Under the pieces are notes generated by a model. That model saw nothing but the letters and a program-made list of their open reading frames with translations. It did not search any database and was not told the origin of the DNA. A program made the position numbers and the translations under genes. Positions 1 through 11,412 of a stretch of 64,000 nucleotides of DNA are shown here, one piece after another. The stretch is from Mesocentrotus franciscanus (Eukaryota; Echinodermata; Echinoidea; Camarodonta; Strongylocentrotidae), in contig CP137670.1 in NCBI GenBank assembly GCA_037976565.1, forward strand, positions 11,370,600 through 11,434,599. The letters run 5' to 3'. Each line of letters starts with the position of its first letter. Positions within the stretch are counted from its first letter, which is position 1.

Positions 1-1315
1 ATAGTACTCCCAAATAGTACTGATCTTCAGAGCAACCTTAAAAAGAAGGTTCATTGATTTCAAAAACTAACTTTATTGTCATTACTGCAAAGGTGAAACT
101 TTGATTGGACAAGGTTATCAAAATTCAATGCTTGGAAAGGTTCGAAGTAATGATTATTATCAATTACAAAATGCTTAAATACAGCCCCGGCATAGCACCT
201 GAAAAGCTCTCCGATCGCTGCTGAGATGTGTGACGTCACATGTTGAACATGATTTGCACAAGCAGACGATGTCCCATGACATCTCACATTTTTAGTGCCT
301 GTTTTGCCATCTTCCATCTTCTCTTCAGTTATTTCTCTTACTTCACTACCCCTCAGGCTAAATGTTTAATCTATTGCCTCACTCTTAACCCCGTGCATGG
401 TATTATTTTGATGAAAAATGCAAGGATTAAAAAAGTAAAGTAATCCGTCACTTGTAAACAAAATAAGACGCCATTGTATTTTCAGCTGCATACACCGCGG
501 TGTGTTCGGCGTTTCAAGAGGGAACAAATGCCATCAATGCTATCATTCCGGGGGTTTTAAAATTTTAAATTGTGGTTTCTTTGATTGTTCATTAACCCCT
601 ATCCTGTGTATTTACAAACAAAAAAATTTAGTTATCAGAATCAGGGTCATATCCCTTTTTGGTGTAAAATTCCATCACATTTATATACACTAAACTCATT
701 ATAATTTGAGAAATAATAGCATTGCAATTATGTTCATTCTTTATGGGATGTCGTCTGCTTGGGCAGGATTGGTTCATATTGTGACGGCATTAAAACATCG
801 TTATTTTTCTGGCGAATCTCTTGCATATCCCAGATGCTATGGAGGTGGTTTTATTTGTATTTTTATAAATCACCGGATATGTAGTTGACCTAAAACTTGT
901 ACGATGGCCATCTGTTAGCTTACCAGTTTCTAGTGATAGGTTAATTGCCATATTTGTTATTTTCTTTGAACCCGCACTTTAAATGGTTGAAATATTTCTG
1001 GTCATGTGAAGAGCTCGATCTCAACCAATAAAAAACCAATACATTTTGTATGCAGGATATATTTGTTAATATTCTATACATGTAGTTTGAAGTTTTTGTT
1101 AATATCAATGAAACCAATTTGGCATCAGAAAATCTTCTACCTATCTTCTAGATTAATTCAAGCATTTCAAATATATATGTCTAACTGATCATAAGCATCC
1201 TTAATCTGGAAGTGCCTTGTTTAATTCGGATACGAGAATTCACAAAATCACTTCATGGTTTGACAAAATCAATGTCAGTAGTGCGTCCATGGACACAATC
1301 ATTCACGGGTTTGAT
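1..1315. other. No gene recognised
   Basis: AT-rich sequence in which I found no splice-bounded coding exon, tRNA or clear repeat. If NLR gene 1 extends leftwards, this is either intron or downstream sequence. The short open frames have no recognisable protein character. Confidence 0.4.
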
Positions 1316-1440
1316 TCCGTGGACAAATCACTATGTGAGATTTATTTTGTGACAAATTTACTATGTGAGATTGATTTTGTGACAAAATCACATTGTGAGA
1401 TTGCTTTTGTGACAAAATCAATTATTTGGAGTGATTTCGT
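1316..1440. repeat. Degenerate tandem repeat, about 33-bp unit
   Basis: Three to four imperfect copies of a unit built on TTTTGTGACAAAATCAC followed by TATGTGAGATTGA. TTTTGTGACAAAA is itself nearly palindromic. Confidence 0.75.
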
Positions 1441-1882
1441 GTGACATGTCACATGGCGCCCCACTGCACATACATTGTAGTTGACGTTCTTCGAAATGAA
1501 GCAACATTCACACACGTATCATTATGATGCCTCTTCCAAACAACAGCCAGTAGCGTATTTAGGTTGAAAAAAATTGGAGGGGGAAGGATTATGCAAATTC
1601 TCTTCTTGCAAATGCAAATGTGACCGACACTAAAAGGCATCAGAGTCCAAAACAAAGGCAAGAATCACTCTCCCTTCTTATGTCTTCCCATTGGATGTAG
1701 CCTAAAAATGAGATTTTGTATTGATCTAAAAAATGAGTATATTATTATCTACCCAATGTTATACTACATGTGCTTTCATTTTTTTTTCATCCATAAAGCT
1801 CCACTTCTAGTCATAAGATAAATCATTTCTATAATTTTTTTTCCTCAAAACTTCCTTGAATGAAATAAATATATCTATCTTA

Positions 1883-2443
1883 TTAAAGGGGAGGAAGTCC
1901 ACCCGATATTAAGTTGGTTTAATAGAAGCAGAAAAAAATAAGAGAACAGGTCAGTGAAAGTTCGAGCAAAACCGATTTAAAATAAGAAAGCTATTAATAG
2001 TTGAAGATTTGATCAATAAAAGACAAATTGGCAACTCTGTGATGTACATTGTATCTTGCAAGGTCCCCTGACTTTGACCTGTAATGATAATTTATGAAAA
2101 AAATACTTCCCATAAGAAATTTTCAACCATACAATCACCCTAAATATAATTATTACAAATAAGTTTTGATGCAACCTCTGTATGAAACAAATCTATTCCG
2201 TCATTAATAATTAAGAAAATGAAAGTTTATACAATTGTCTGTCCTGAGAAAATTGGAGAGGAGCTCACAAGATACAGGTTTGTACATCAGTGTTGCAAAT
2301 ATGTGTTCCACTGATGACAACATCAAAAATTAATAACTTTTGTATCTTTAATCAAATATTGCTCAAACTTTCTCTAATTTGTTTCACTTATTTTTCTGCT
2401 TTAATTAAAACCCACTTATTATCAGGGTGGACTTTCCCTTTAA
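1883..2443. mobile_element. TTAA-flanked MITE, piggyBac-like (copy 1)
   Basis: The element starts TTAAAGGGGAGGAAGTCCACCC and ends GGGTGGACTTTCCCTTTAA, so inverted termini flank TTAA target sites. Subterminal sequence is shared with 41,656-42,284 (AGTTGGTTTTAATAGAAGC, GGCAACTCTGTGA). Both ends also mirror each other internally. TTAA target duplication and AGGG-type termini are typical of piggyBac-related elements. At 561 bp with no transposase, it is non-autonomous. Confidence 0.8.
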
Positions 2444-2716
2444 GTTCATAATTATGTTGTGATCTTCCTACATGTGAGTTTCTTTTAGGGCATTCAAGTT
2501 ATATATAAGCATACAACTGTTTACTCTCCGCCCACCCTCTAGGTTTCCACGTGAAAAGACTATTGTCATCCTTCTGTCAAAAGAACTTGCGTATATGGGA
2601 CGTTTAAAAGAATTTAAGATAATTAAAATGTAGATTAGAAAAGGGAAGAGATGGTAAAGGGGTCAAATGAAATTGAACACTCGTACATACGCCACAATTG
2701 TGAATGAACTGCTCAC

Positions 2717-2872
2717 CTTAGATTCTTTTCCTTTCCTTGCAAGTGTTGCAAAAAAATGATGATGGAATGCACCTTGAAGAGAAACTTTCTTCAAGGATGG
2801 CATGGAGCATATTATGTCTGCCACATCAAGTGACATAGTAGGTCCACAATTTCTCTCAATACGGAGTTCAAC
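2717..2872 (-). CDS. NLR gene 1, leucine-rich repeat exon
   Basis: The acceptor (tcattttatccag|GTTGAAC) and donor (TCTAAG|gtgagc) bound a 156-bp, phase-0 exon of 52 codons. That is the phase left by the NACHT exon 1.9 kb upstream. The peptide contains VELRIER and IICSMPSLKKVSLQG. The SMP-x-L-x-x-V/L-x-L block also occurs in the three LRR exons of the second NLR gene (SMPNLNDLTL), so this is the same repeat family, diverged. LRRs form the ligand-sensing or autoinhibitory C-terminus. I found no further LRR or terminal exon between here and base 1, so the gene probably continues to the left. Confidence 0.8.
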
Positions 2873-4737
2873 CTGGATAAAATGACAAAGTGATTACTGA
2901 TGGGATGCAGAATATATAGACGTTTACTTGGATGTTAGGCATACATCTGTAGCTACATGAGCGGTTGCCCTAGATGGGCTGCTAGAACTACAGAGTGTAA
3001 GAGGGAAAAGGAAATGTGGTAAATAAGGGTATAGGCTGAAGAACTATTGCTATGACATTTCATATCAAATTCCTATTTTTGCGACAGTAGGAATATCTCA
3101 TCTTAATTTACTATGTACTAAACAGAGAATCCTTAAACGAAATAAAAGGAGAGTATAAGTCTTAGAACAGGATTCAAAGAAGATTATTTAAGTTCACACC
3201 ATCTGGTGCCTCATACCTTAATCATTTATAAATGTTACTAGGAACACGATCACTAAATTAAAAGGGTGGATACAAAGCAAAAATCTAGGCTCGCAAAGGA
3301 GAAAAAGGAGTAAAATGTTGATACCCCTGCAAGAGCACATACATGTATTCAGTCTTACCAAGGGAGAGTAAAGCAGAAGATAGGATGAATTGATCTACAA
3401 ACTACAGTAGTTTTGTATGTTAAGAGTTGCAAATGCCCTAGCTGCAAATGCTATCAAATTCAAACTGTGCTTCAATATGATTCATATCAATAACAACAAT
3501 GTTACATGTACACAGGGCCAACAATATCAAACTGATTCCTTTGTGCCCTGTTAAACATTTATAAACCAAGAATTTGGGTTTCAATTACCGGTAGGCAAAG
3601 GATATTTTTCTGGAAGGGATGAAAATGTGCTAACTATTGATGAAGTTCCCTTTCCCCAAATTTTATCTCATCTAAAAGGTATAGATGCACCGTGTATAGT
3701 ATTGTATTTATGCACGTGCCAGTACATAGCTTCAATGTAATTGCATTGACGTCCTCGTCAATGTCTTGTAAATTTGTGCGTTCTGAATTCTTTTTCTTAT
3801 TTCTCTTCCACCCAAATCACATTTGTTTTGCACGCAGTGCTTGTTATTCCTAATTAGGTCCATTTCTCTATCCCGATTCCTTTCAAATTTTGTCTGTATA
3901 TTCTTTACCATCCCATCGTGTGCACTAAAACTGACCGTCCAGGCACCATTCTGCCCGTTTTGGGTTCGTTTTTATGACTTTCTTTCCGCCTATCTATCTC
4001 CACTATCCTAGATGGTACAGACTTCTAACAAATTACCCTAGATGTCAAAACTTGACTCTTTCAAGAATCGCCAAAAATTCTTTAAATATTGACTAATGAA
4101 AAAGAAAAATGAACAAAAACTTTGTCATTTCAATTCTTTTCTGTCTGAAATGTTTACAGCATCTTTATCTTTGCATTGCACACGTTTCTGCTGAATTTCA
4201 CAGATCAATGGTCACGCATGCTTTAAATAGCATCCTCTCATGTTCTGAAAATGGATGTTTATGTGGCTATAGCTCCATCATGACTGGCTTAATCAGTACC
4301 CTTTTTTATTTAGATACTTCAAGATATCACATTTACAGCAAAAAAATAAATAACAAAATAGCCGATTTTGAAAATCTGTCAAGCGGGACGTTTTAGATGC
4401 CATTTTACATCCTGTATTACAATGTATCACACTCTGTGCGTCATGTATTACTGTAGTATATAAGCATGCAACATATAGGCCAAAGTATATGGAAAACCAT
4501 ACATGCGTAGATATGTGTGCCTTATTGCGTGTTGTGTACATAGGATCAGCTAATTACTTTATTACTCTGCTCATCGTTCTCCGATTGCAGTCCTAGTTTA
4601 AAAGTTATTACTGCTTAAATCTCCTTAATGCACCCTTCCATAATTATGCTGTTGTACTGTAAGAAAATTGCAAAAGATATAACTTGTACAAAAATGGATG
4701 AACTAATTTTTTTTTATTAAACTATGATCAAACTTAC
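2873..4737 (-). other. Intron between NACHT and LRR exons of NLR gene 1
   Basis: A 1.87-kb intron. I searched it for further SMP-type LRR exons with splice sites and found none. Open frames here (for example at 4,109-4,396) lack coding character. Confidence 0.6.
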
Positions 4738-6443
4738 CACATGTGGACCAATGAATGCATACCCAGCTACAGTGTGTGCTGTCCTGAATGTATACACGGT
4801 CAGCACAATCTCCTCTGATGACACCCTGTCCTTCACCAAGGCTGCTACATCTGGGTCCAGACTCTCAAAGGCTACATCAACAATGAAAGGTAACTCTTCA
4901 TCCATGTCCAAAAAATGCTGGTGTACTCCCTGAAGCATAGACTTCATTACATGGGTTGCAATACTTTTGTTCTGTGACACAGTGAAGTACAGCAGATACC
5001 TAAACTCCTTCTTCCTTGGCAGCACTACTTGCTCAATCAGCCTGTTGAATTCATTACGATCTGATTCATATAGGGAAGCAAGATGTACTCCAGCCATGTA
5101 CTCCTGAAACAGTTTGTGAGGGAAAGACTGGCAATTGCACATGAGAATGCCTCTCATGTGTACCCATGTTAGTGGTAATTCTCTCCTCCTGAGACAAAAT
5201 CCCGACCCGACACGCAGTGTCCTTGGATTCTGGGCATATTTGAAATCATCTTCACCGAAAATCAAAGTATTTTCTAGCAGACCATTGAGGGCCTGTTTGG
5301 CAATTGGTACAAGGTCCTCATCGATTTTGTTCAAATGGGCAATAAGTGAGGGGCTGCCTACTTTCTTCACCTCTTTCTGAGCATAATGTTCTTTTAGAAA
5401 GGCAATCATTTCTTTGAATATCTGAGAAAATGTTTTCAGTGATTTCATTTCCTTTAGTTTTTGCTTGTCAAGTTCTTTCCACATAAGACACAACATGGCT
5501 ACATATATAGGATAGTGGGCCATGTTTTCAGATAGGACATCATTCTCATCGATAAACTGGATAAGCTGATCTGCTTTATCATCATTCTTTGGAAAGTATT
5601 TGTGAATGTAAACTGACAGATTCTCTCTGTTGAAACCCTCAACATGAATGAATGTATAGAGCTTCATTAGATCACCATCTGATCTAATCTCTACTGCTCT
5701 CCATGGGCGAGTGGTCACCAAGACTGGGCAAGAGGCAAGTTGATCTGAACAAAGAATATCTACAAGTCCAATATCACCAGTCTCAGATGAGCTTCCACAT
5801 GCCTCTGAGGAGGTGACACTTGGCTGTGATGGCTGAAGTTGCATTTGATCAGTAGGCTGTGATTCGCAAGATTCTGTCTTCATGATTTTGACACTGACTT
5901 CGTCTAGCCCATCAAATGCGATGAATACCTTGTCAGGGTTTGAACGGATATACTCAGTAATCTGAGAAACCGTTGCTGGATTGTTTTTGGCCAGATAAGA
6001 CTTTGCAATCTGGCCAATAGTGTGTTGCTTAAATTCACGTAGAGGAACAATCATGACCCACACAAAGTGACTGAAATGCCTCCCTTCAATCCAGTCCCAG
6101 GCAATCTTAGCACAGAATGTAGTTTTCCCAGCCCCTGCCTCACCCTGAACCATGATCCGCTTGGGGAACTCTCCATTGACTTTGAGATCAAGGATATCAT
6201 TGTAATCTAGCATTCGCTTCTCTGTCCCATGTTCTTCTTGTAAGAAGAGATTAGTATACATGTCTTTAAGCTGCACAGTTGAAGCAGGATTGAGAGGATC
6301 AGCTCTGATCTTACAGACAGTTGACCTGTACTTGAACTTGAAATCATTTGCACACCACTCAACCAGTTCAGGAGAAAGTGGTTTGGTCTGAGATTCAGCT
6401 GAAGGAGGTTTGGTCTGTGATTCGAGCAGTCTTGGTGGCCCTC
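4738..6443 (-). CDS. NLR gene 1, NACHT NTPase exon
   Basis: A single 1,706-bp exon, the usual large central exon of NLR genes: acceptor tatttttag|GAGGG, donor ATGTG|gtaagt, entering in phase 1 and leaving in phase 0. It encodes residues 128-697 without a stop. After a short linker with a duplicated ESQTKP motif come the NACHT landmarks. These are the Walker A P-loop GEAGAGKTT (residues about 228-236, Lys 234), Walker B FIAFDGLDE (about 301-309) and a sensor-1 like VLVTTRPWR (about 368-376). Helical, winged-helix-like sequence follows. An insertion of about 40 residues rich in Ser, Gln and Thr separates Walker B from the sensor motif. The domain binds ATP/dATP and drives ligand-induced oligomerisation. 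All key residues are intact, so the gene looks functional in this part. Confidence 0.93.
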
Positions 6444-7306
6444 CTAAAAATACATAGATAATCCATATTCACATGATTACACGTAAACATATTTTGATAC
6501 ATCTGAAAGGATTGTAAAGGGCCAAGACTGATAGTGTGACCTACAACTAGGTGCATGTACTTTATTCTGTTTTATTTATTTAAACAGGGTAGCCCCATTA
6601 GTAATCAAAGTACTGTTTTCCAGGGGGCCCTGCACTTAAAGACACAAAGTTCTACAAGTTTGTCTGAATTTATATGACTTCATTCAATTTTAAGGGCATT
6701 TAAAATCTGAGTAATTTGTGTATACATGTACATGTACTTGTAGATGAATATCACTGGAATAATTTTTCCTAGGACACTTCAGCAATGCAGAGTTTCCCTG
6801 ACAATCACACATTTTATTTTGAAAAAAACAAGACAATATGACTGCATCTCCAGTATGCCTCTGCCTAAATTCAGTTAAGATCAGGGCTAGAATCAATCTT
6901 TGAATATCACAATGAGAATATATATCAAAACATGTACATTGAATTCTGCTGTCACTCAAAGTACTTGTACTATATATTGGTGTCCAGAAAATATGTAGGA
7001 TTAACAAAGTTAAATTGGTAAATTATAAAAACATGCATGGGGCCTGATCAAATTTGACAGTTCTGTAAACTGTGGCAAATGTATAGAACACAGAGCACTC
7101 ACTATCTCAATGGTAAAAACCACCTTCACTTTTATGAATGGTTTTCTATGTCTTTTGCAGGGCCGCGTATTATAAAGAGTTATGATTGATCTAAAGTTTG
7201 ATCAATACACGATGAGCCATAGACAAACGCTCAATATTAACTTGCGATCAATCAAAAGGCTTCATAATTCATGGCCCTGGTGTAGCAAGAATTAGTATCT
7301 GCTTAC
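6444..7306 (-). other. Intron between Death and NACHT exons of NLR gene 1
   Basis: An 863-bp intron bounded by the donor and acceptor described for the adjoining exons. I see no repeat or coding signal inside beyond short AT-rich open frames. Confidence 0.7.
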
Positions 7307-7596
7307 CTGGGCTATTTGTAATTGGAGGTCCATTGAGTAATCCGTCTGATAGGCCACCCAAGTCAATCTCTCGTAGTTTGTCTGCCAAAAGCTGTCGTTT
7401 GTTTGAGTGTGGAGGTTGTTGCTTGACATTCCATTTCATAAAGATATCCATGAAGGCATTTTTGAAGTTCTTCAAATTCTCAATCAGGTTTGCCTTTAGC
7501 TCAGCATGGGAGAACCCTAGAGATATCCCTACATCGTTGTAGTAAGATGGATCAATATCCCGAGCCAGCTTCAAGAACTCTTTTTCACTGACAGTA
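7307..7596 (-). CDS. NLR gene 1, Death-fold domain exon
   Basis: This exon is 290 bp: acceptor ttttacag|TACTG, donor CCCAG|gtaagc. It enters in phase 2 (AG|T gives Ser 31) and leaves one G, matching both neighbours. It encodes residues 31-128. The region from EKEFLKLARDI through a second helical stretch (LLADKLREIDLGG) has the spacing of amphipathic helices and the small-residue and Trp pattern (FMDIFMKWN) seen in Death-superfamily domains. Sea urchin NLRs typically carry an N-terminal Death domain for homotypic signalling. I place it there by position and helix pattern; a DED or CARD-like fold cannot be excluded by eye. Confidence 0.8.
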
Positions 7597-7958
7597 CTGT
7601 AAAATGAATAATAAATCAATTGGGTATGATAGGATATTAGTTAGAGAGCATCCTATTGCCGGCTGAGAAGCTATCATGCGACACTCAACAATGTGTATTA
7701 TGTGCTCAAGCATGCTATATAACAGCCTGGGGATATCAGAATATATATTGCCTGTGATATTAACATTTTTAAAATATTGCCCCAAATTGCATGTGAGGGC
7801 AGTATTCTTCTGGCAAAGGTAATCACTCCCCCAAAAGCAGAGTCTAGCAGTAAATACAATAATGATGATGATGGTACTAATAACACCAATAAGAAAAATA
7901 TTATTACTACTTCTAATAATAATAATGATAATGAAGTTTACATTATTATGACTAGAAT

Positions 7959-7999
<41 letters not shown>

Positions 8000-8083
8000 A
8001 TTATTGTTATTATTATAATCATTATTATCATTATTATTAATAAATTTACTATTATTACTTCTACTAATAAACTACTACGACTT

Positions 8084-8135
<52 letters not shown>

Positions 8136-9060
8136 TAATAAACTACTACTACTACTACTACTACTACTAATACTACTACTACTTCTACTACTACTACTAC
8201 TTCTACTACTACTACTACTTCTACTACTACTTCTATTATTATCATTATTATTACTACTTTCATCATCCTGATTATAATCTGTATGATACATAGTCTATAT
8301 ACATGTACATATTTTGTATTCACATGATAAGTGTCACATACAATGTATAAAGGGAAGGTTGAGTTCTGGGAAAGGTAAAAATAATTTGTGAGCCTTTTCA
8401 TTCAGTTTATGTTAGTGTGGAAGAGTATATCACAGAAAAAATGTTCCTTGAACAAGATGGCTCTTCAAATGCCCTCATATTCAAGATACGACAAATAATT
8501 TGTTGTGGACCACACTTTCATGCTACATGTACATGTTTGTGTAGTCCTATATACACATTTCTGTGTCCAGTGCAGGTGACTTTTAGCACGATTGGGCAAA
8601 ATAATAATTTCGACTCCAAAACCAAACAGTATGTACACCAATACTTTTGCGTAACATGCATGATCAACCTTTTGAATCACTTCAACAATGTTTCTTTTGC
8701 AATGCAATCGCGTGACCAGAACTGAACTTTATTGTTAACCTCCAAAGGTATTAAACTTCGGATCATCGGGTCATCACTTTCAGGCGGGTGTTCGCGTTAC
8801 CCGGCCTTTTGTGAAAACACGGGTGGTTAATGTTGGTTAATGTTTGTGAAATAAACCCCTCTTATCTACAAATGGTCCGGTCCAATTTACCTCACACTTT
8901 GTGAAAACCCTGTGGCAAATCTACATGTACTAAAGATCGCATCCTGAACGTCCATCTTCACATGATCTTTTGTTTCACGAAATGTCGTGTACATAAGGCA
9001 ACCACCCGACGGGACGCGATTCGCTGATGATTCAAAATAAACCAGTATAATTATGCATAC
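7597..9060 (-). other. Intron between the 2A exon and the Death exon of NLR gene 1
   Basis: A 1.46-kb intron bounded by GAAAG|gtatgc and ttttacag. It contains a trinucleotide microsatellite cluster at 7,858-8,262, which explains the poly-Met, poly-Ile and poly-Leu open frames there. Splicing removes the intron so that the leader codon AG joins T of the Death exon. Confidence 0.7.
7858..8262. repeat. Compound trinucleotide microsatellite (ATG)n / (ATT)n / (CTA)n
   Basis: A run of about 13 GAT units around 7,960-7,998 passes into TTA-rich sequence. Then (CTA)n follows from about 8,082 to 8,240, interrupted by TTC and TAA triplets. It lies in the first coding intron of NLR gene 1. Confidence 0.95.
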
Positions 9061-9224
9061 CTTTCTGGAGTGTTAGGACCTGGATTGGTTTCAACGTCAC
9101 CAGATCTCATCAAGAGGATCAGGAGTACATAGAGAAGGCAGAATCCATCCATGGTGTAAGATGTCCTTCTCACTTGACAGAAATGTAGTTCTCTGGAAAA
9201 TGGTGATGACATGGGCAACAAAAC
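9061..9224 (-). CDS. NLR gene 1, exon with start codon: hydrophobic leader and 2A ribosome-skipping peptide
   Basis: The coding part is 9,152 down to 9,061 (30 codons plus 2 nt); 9,153-9,224 is 5'UTR after an acceptor at 9,225. The ATG sits in a strong context, CACCATGG. Residues 4-15 are almost all hydrophobic (FCLLYVLLILLM), like a signal-peptide core. They run straight into GDVETNPGP at residues 18-26, an exact match to the 2A consensus DxExNPG|P. In 2A peptides the ribosome fails to form the bond between the last Gly (25) and Pro (26), then continues. The donor is GAAAG|gtatgc. Known for the family: purple sea urchin NLR proteins are reported to carry such N-terminal 2A sequences that double as signal sequences, so one mRNA can yield cytosolic and secretory-route forms. 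Skipping activity of this copy is inferred, not shown. Confidence 0.9.
9075..9101 (-). promoter_or_regulatory. 2A translational recoding site (GDVETNPGP)
   Basis: The nine codons give Gly-Asp-Val-Glu-Thr-Asn-Pro-Gly-Pro, with every invariant residue of the class 1 2A motif. The skipping point lies between codons 25 and 26. The upstream context (LLILLMRS) is hydrophobic, as in characterised 2As, where upstream residues sit in the ribosome exit tunnel and set efficiency. Confidence 0.9.
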
Positions 9225-10659
9225 CTGAAAAAAATATTCAGAAATATCTACATTACGTTCATAAAACAGATGGAATAAAGATCCATGAGGGTTTCAATTC
9301 ACTATGTCCATTTCATAATAGTGTAACATTTTGGGGGCTTTCGATGCCATAAACTTGTTTGCCCCCGCCTACTGCAACCCATCCTCGGGGGAATGGCTGG
9401 GACCAGCCAAGAAGATGTGACACATAGTATATCCGTGTTCATATATATTAGATGAACGCTGTACAGTATTTGGGCAGATAACAATGATTTTGTGATTTTT
9501 TTTTTGTAGTTTTGTAGTCAATCAGGATGCCTGGGTTTCTTTCACGGTGCGAAATGAAAGTCATCATGCCATCAAGAGCTGTATTTTGTTTTAAGTAGTA
9601 TACATTCCTAATAGCCTGATGATAAAGATTAAGGTTACCAAGCAGATCATAGTTAATTATTTTCCAATGAGCGTAGCAAAAGACCCACAGGAGATGAGTA
9701 TCTTTGACAAGCCATAACTTAATAAATGAATATCCAATTTAAATCATCTTTCATCACTTGATTTCTCTTATCAAGAGCTTTACATTGATGCATAGACTAG
9801 TTTGACCGTATTTGAAGAAAAAAAGAATTGTTGTTATACAGGGCATAGAAAATAAAGTATACCCAACTTTGGTAGACTCCTAATTAGAAAGTCATACCGG
9901 TAACCAGTATGAATTTGAAATCTATTTCGTGATGAGGAGTGTTTTGTTTTTCTGTCCAATGAAACCCTATTCATAGTATTTCTGCCATGGGTGACTTAGC
10001 ACCAGGGTCTTTAAAAAGTGTTGTCAAAATCGCATTGTACAAAGTATGGGCTGATGGAACGAATGTGGGTCAGGCCATATATGCATGTTCTTCTTTCATC
10101 TTAAATCCTTTTAACAGTTATATTATATGCCTCGTGCTTCAAAGCTCCATTGTTTAAAATGATCTAATGTATCTTCATGTAGACTTTCACAGAACCTTGT
10201 TTCAATCCAAAGGATAACATTTAATTATTTTGAACAACCTACAAACTTCTCGTCTTTAATATCTAAGTTCTGTCTGCTCACTTATCCGCTGCGCCATTTC
10301 ACACGCGCCAGGAGCATAAGGTGTTCATCTCGAAGAGTGGATGAAAACTCAGAGGTTACTAAACCCAAATGCAAGAAAGAACACATATTAAGAGGATAAG
10401 TAGCAAAGAAATTGACAGTAGACTTTCATTAAAAAAGATAACATCCGAAACAAACTTTATCTCTTTTGTATCATTCAATAAGAAGGATTACCTTAAACGA
10501 GGGAAGTGAATGAAGTCAAGATTTTAATCATCATAACGAAGAGAATATCATAAATTTAGCTTTTAATAAGTGTCTTTTATAGTTCGACTTGATATTAAAA
10601 CTAATAGTCAAGTAAATAAGTGAGCATATGTTTTTTTGAATGAAATAAAACACACTTAC

Positions 10660-10850
10660 CGGTAATGGCTTTGACCCACATTAATTGCTTCAGCCCAAAC
10701 TTGGTACAAGAGGACTTTGACAACACTATTGAAAAGCCTGCTGCTCAGTCATCTGCGGCAGCACAATTATGAATTTAGTATCATTACACAGGGAATTAGT
10801 TACTTTTACGATAAAATGTGATTCAAGGTCATATAGGTTATAACTTTTTC
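10660..10850 (-). other. Putative non-coding first exon (5'UTR) of NLR gene 1
   Basis: The minus strand has a near-consensus donor, CCG|gtaagtgtg, with the last exon base at 10,660. It would splice over a 1.4-kb intron to the acceptor at 9,225-9,226, which follows a long T-rich tract (…atttttttcag). The upstream edge is a guess, placed 30 bases below the TATA box. The exon holds no long open frame, as expected for 5'UTR. Confidence 0.4.
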
Positions 10851-10879
10851 ATTGAAAGCTACTGAAGGTGGGTACACTT

Positions 10880-10886
10880 TTTTATA
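10880..10886 (-). promoter_or_regulatory. Putative TATA box of NLR gene 1
   Basis: On the minus strand the sequence reads GTATAAAAAAG, a good TATA box, about 220 bases upstream of a strong splice donor at 10,660. A start site about 30 bases downstream (near 10,850) would give a 5'UTR first exon of roughly 190 bases. This is inference from motif and spacing only. No initiator was scored, and TATA-like words are common in AT-rich DNA. Confidence 0.35.
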
Positions 10887-11152
10887 CGCACTGTATAGCT
10901 ACATTGTGAGCCCCTGTATGTCGCTTTTTTCGTTTTCGACCATCCCTTCTTTTAATAATTACATCATGGACAAGCCTTGGCCTTGTTAAGTCCTTACCTT
11001 ACAAGAGATCATGCTTTACTCTTTTTTATTCTATCACTTCACAATGACAGTTGCCAACGACAGTGACACTGGAGTTTGGCCCGCTGACTTTAAGTTTAAG
11101 TCTGCACGGATACCCTCAGGCCATTTTCGTATTGTAATCATATTTAATACAT

Positions 11153-11412
11153 GAATTTTCGTTAAGTGCCTTGTTACAAATTACTTCACACACCTGTTAC
11201 AAATAATTGTATTTCAATACCGGGTAGTCAGAATGCGAATTGCATTCACTCCATGTTGCTAGGTAGGACAAGCCATAATGCTTGTCCTACCTAGCAACAA
11301 TTAACTCATGTAAATGCAATTTGCATTCTTAGTTCAGACTATTGAAAATACAATTACTTGTAATAGGTGAATGAAATAATTTGTATTTTGTAACATTGCA
11401 CTTAACAAAGAT
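11153..11412. mobile_element. Foldback MITE (long near-perfect hairpin)
   Basis: The two halves are reverse complements around a centre near 11,277, where TAGGTAGGACAAGC pairs with GCTTGTCCTACCTA. Pairing continues outward through GAATGCGAATTGCATTC-like and ACAAATAATTGTATT-like blocks to GTTAAGTGCC / GCACTTAAC at the edges. It is about 260 bp with no coding capacity. It could extrude or be transcribed as a hairpin. Confidence 0.8.

Noticed and set aside
60..317. 85-codon minus frame as a terminal exon of NLR gene 1
   Set aside because: No LRR or SMP motif and no supporting acceptor in the right phase.
7585..8401. Poly-Ile, poly-Met, poly-Leu and poly-Val frames
   Set aside because: Trinucleotide microsatellite within an intron.
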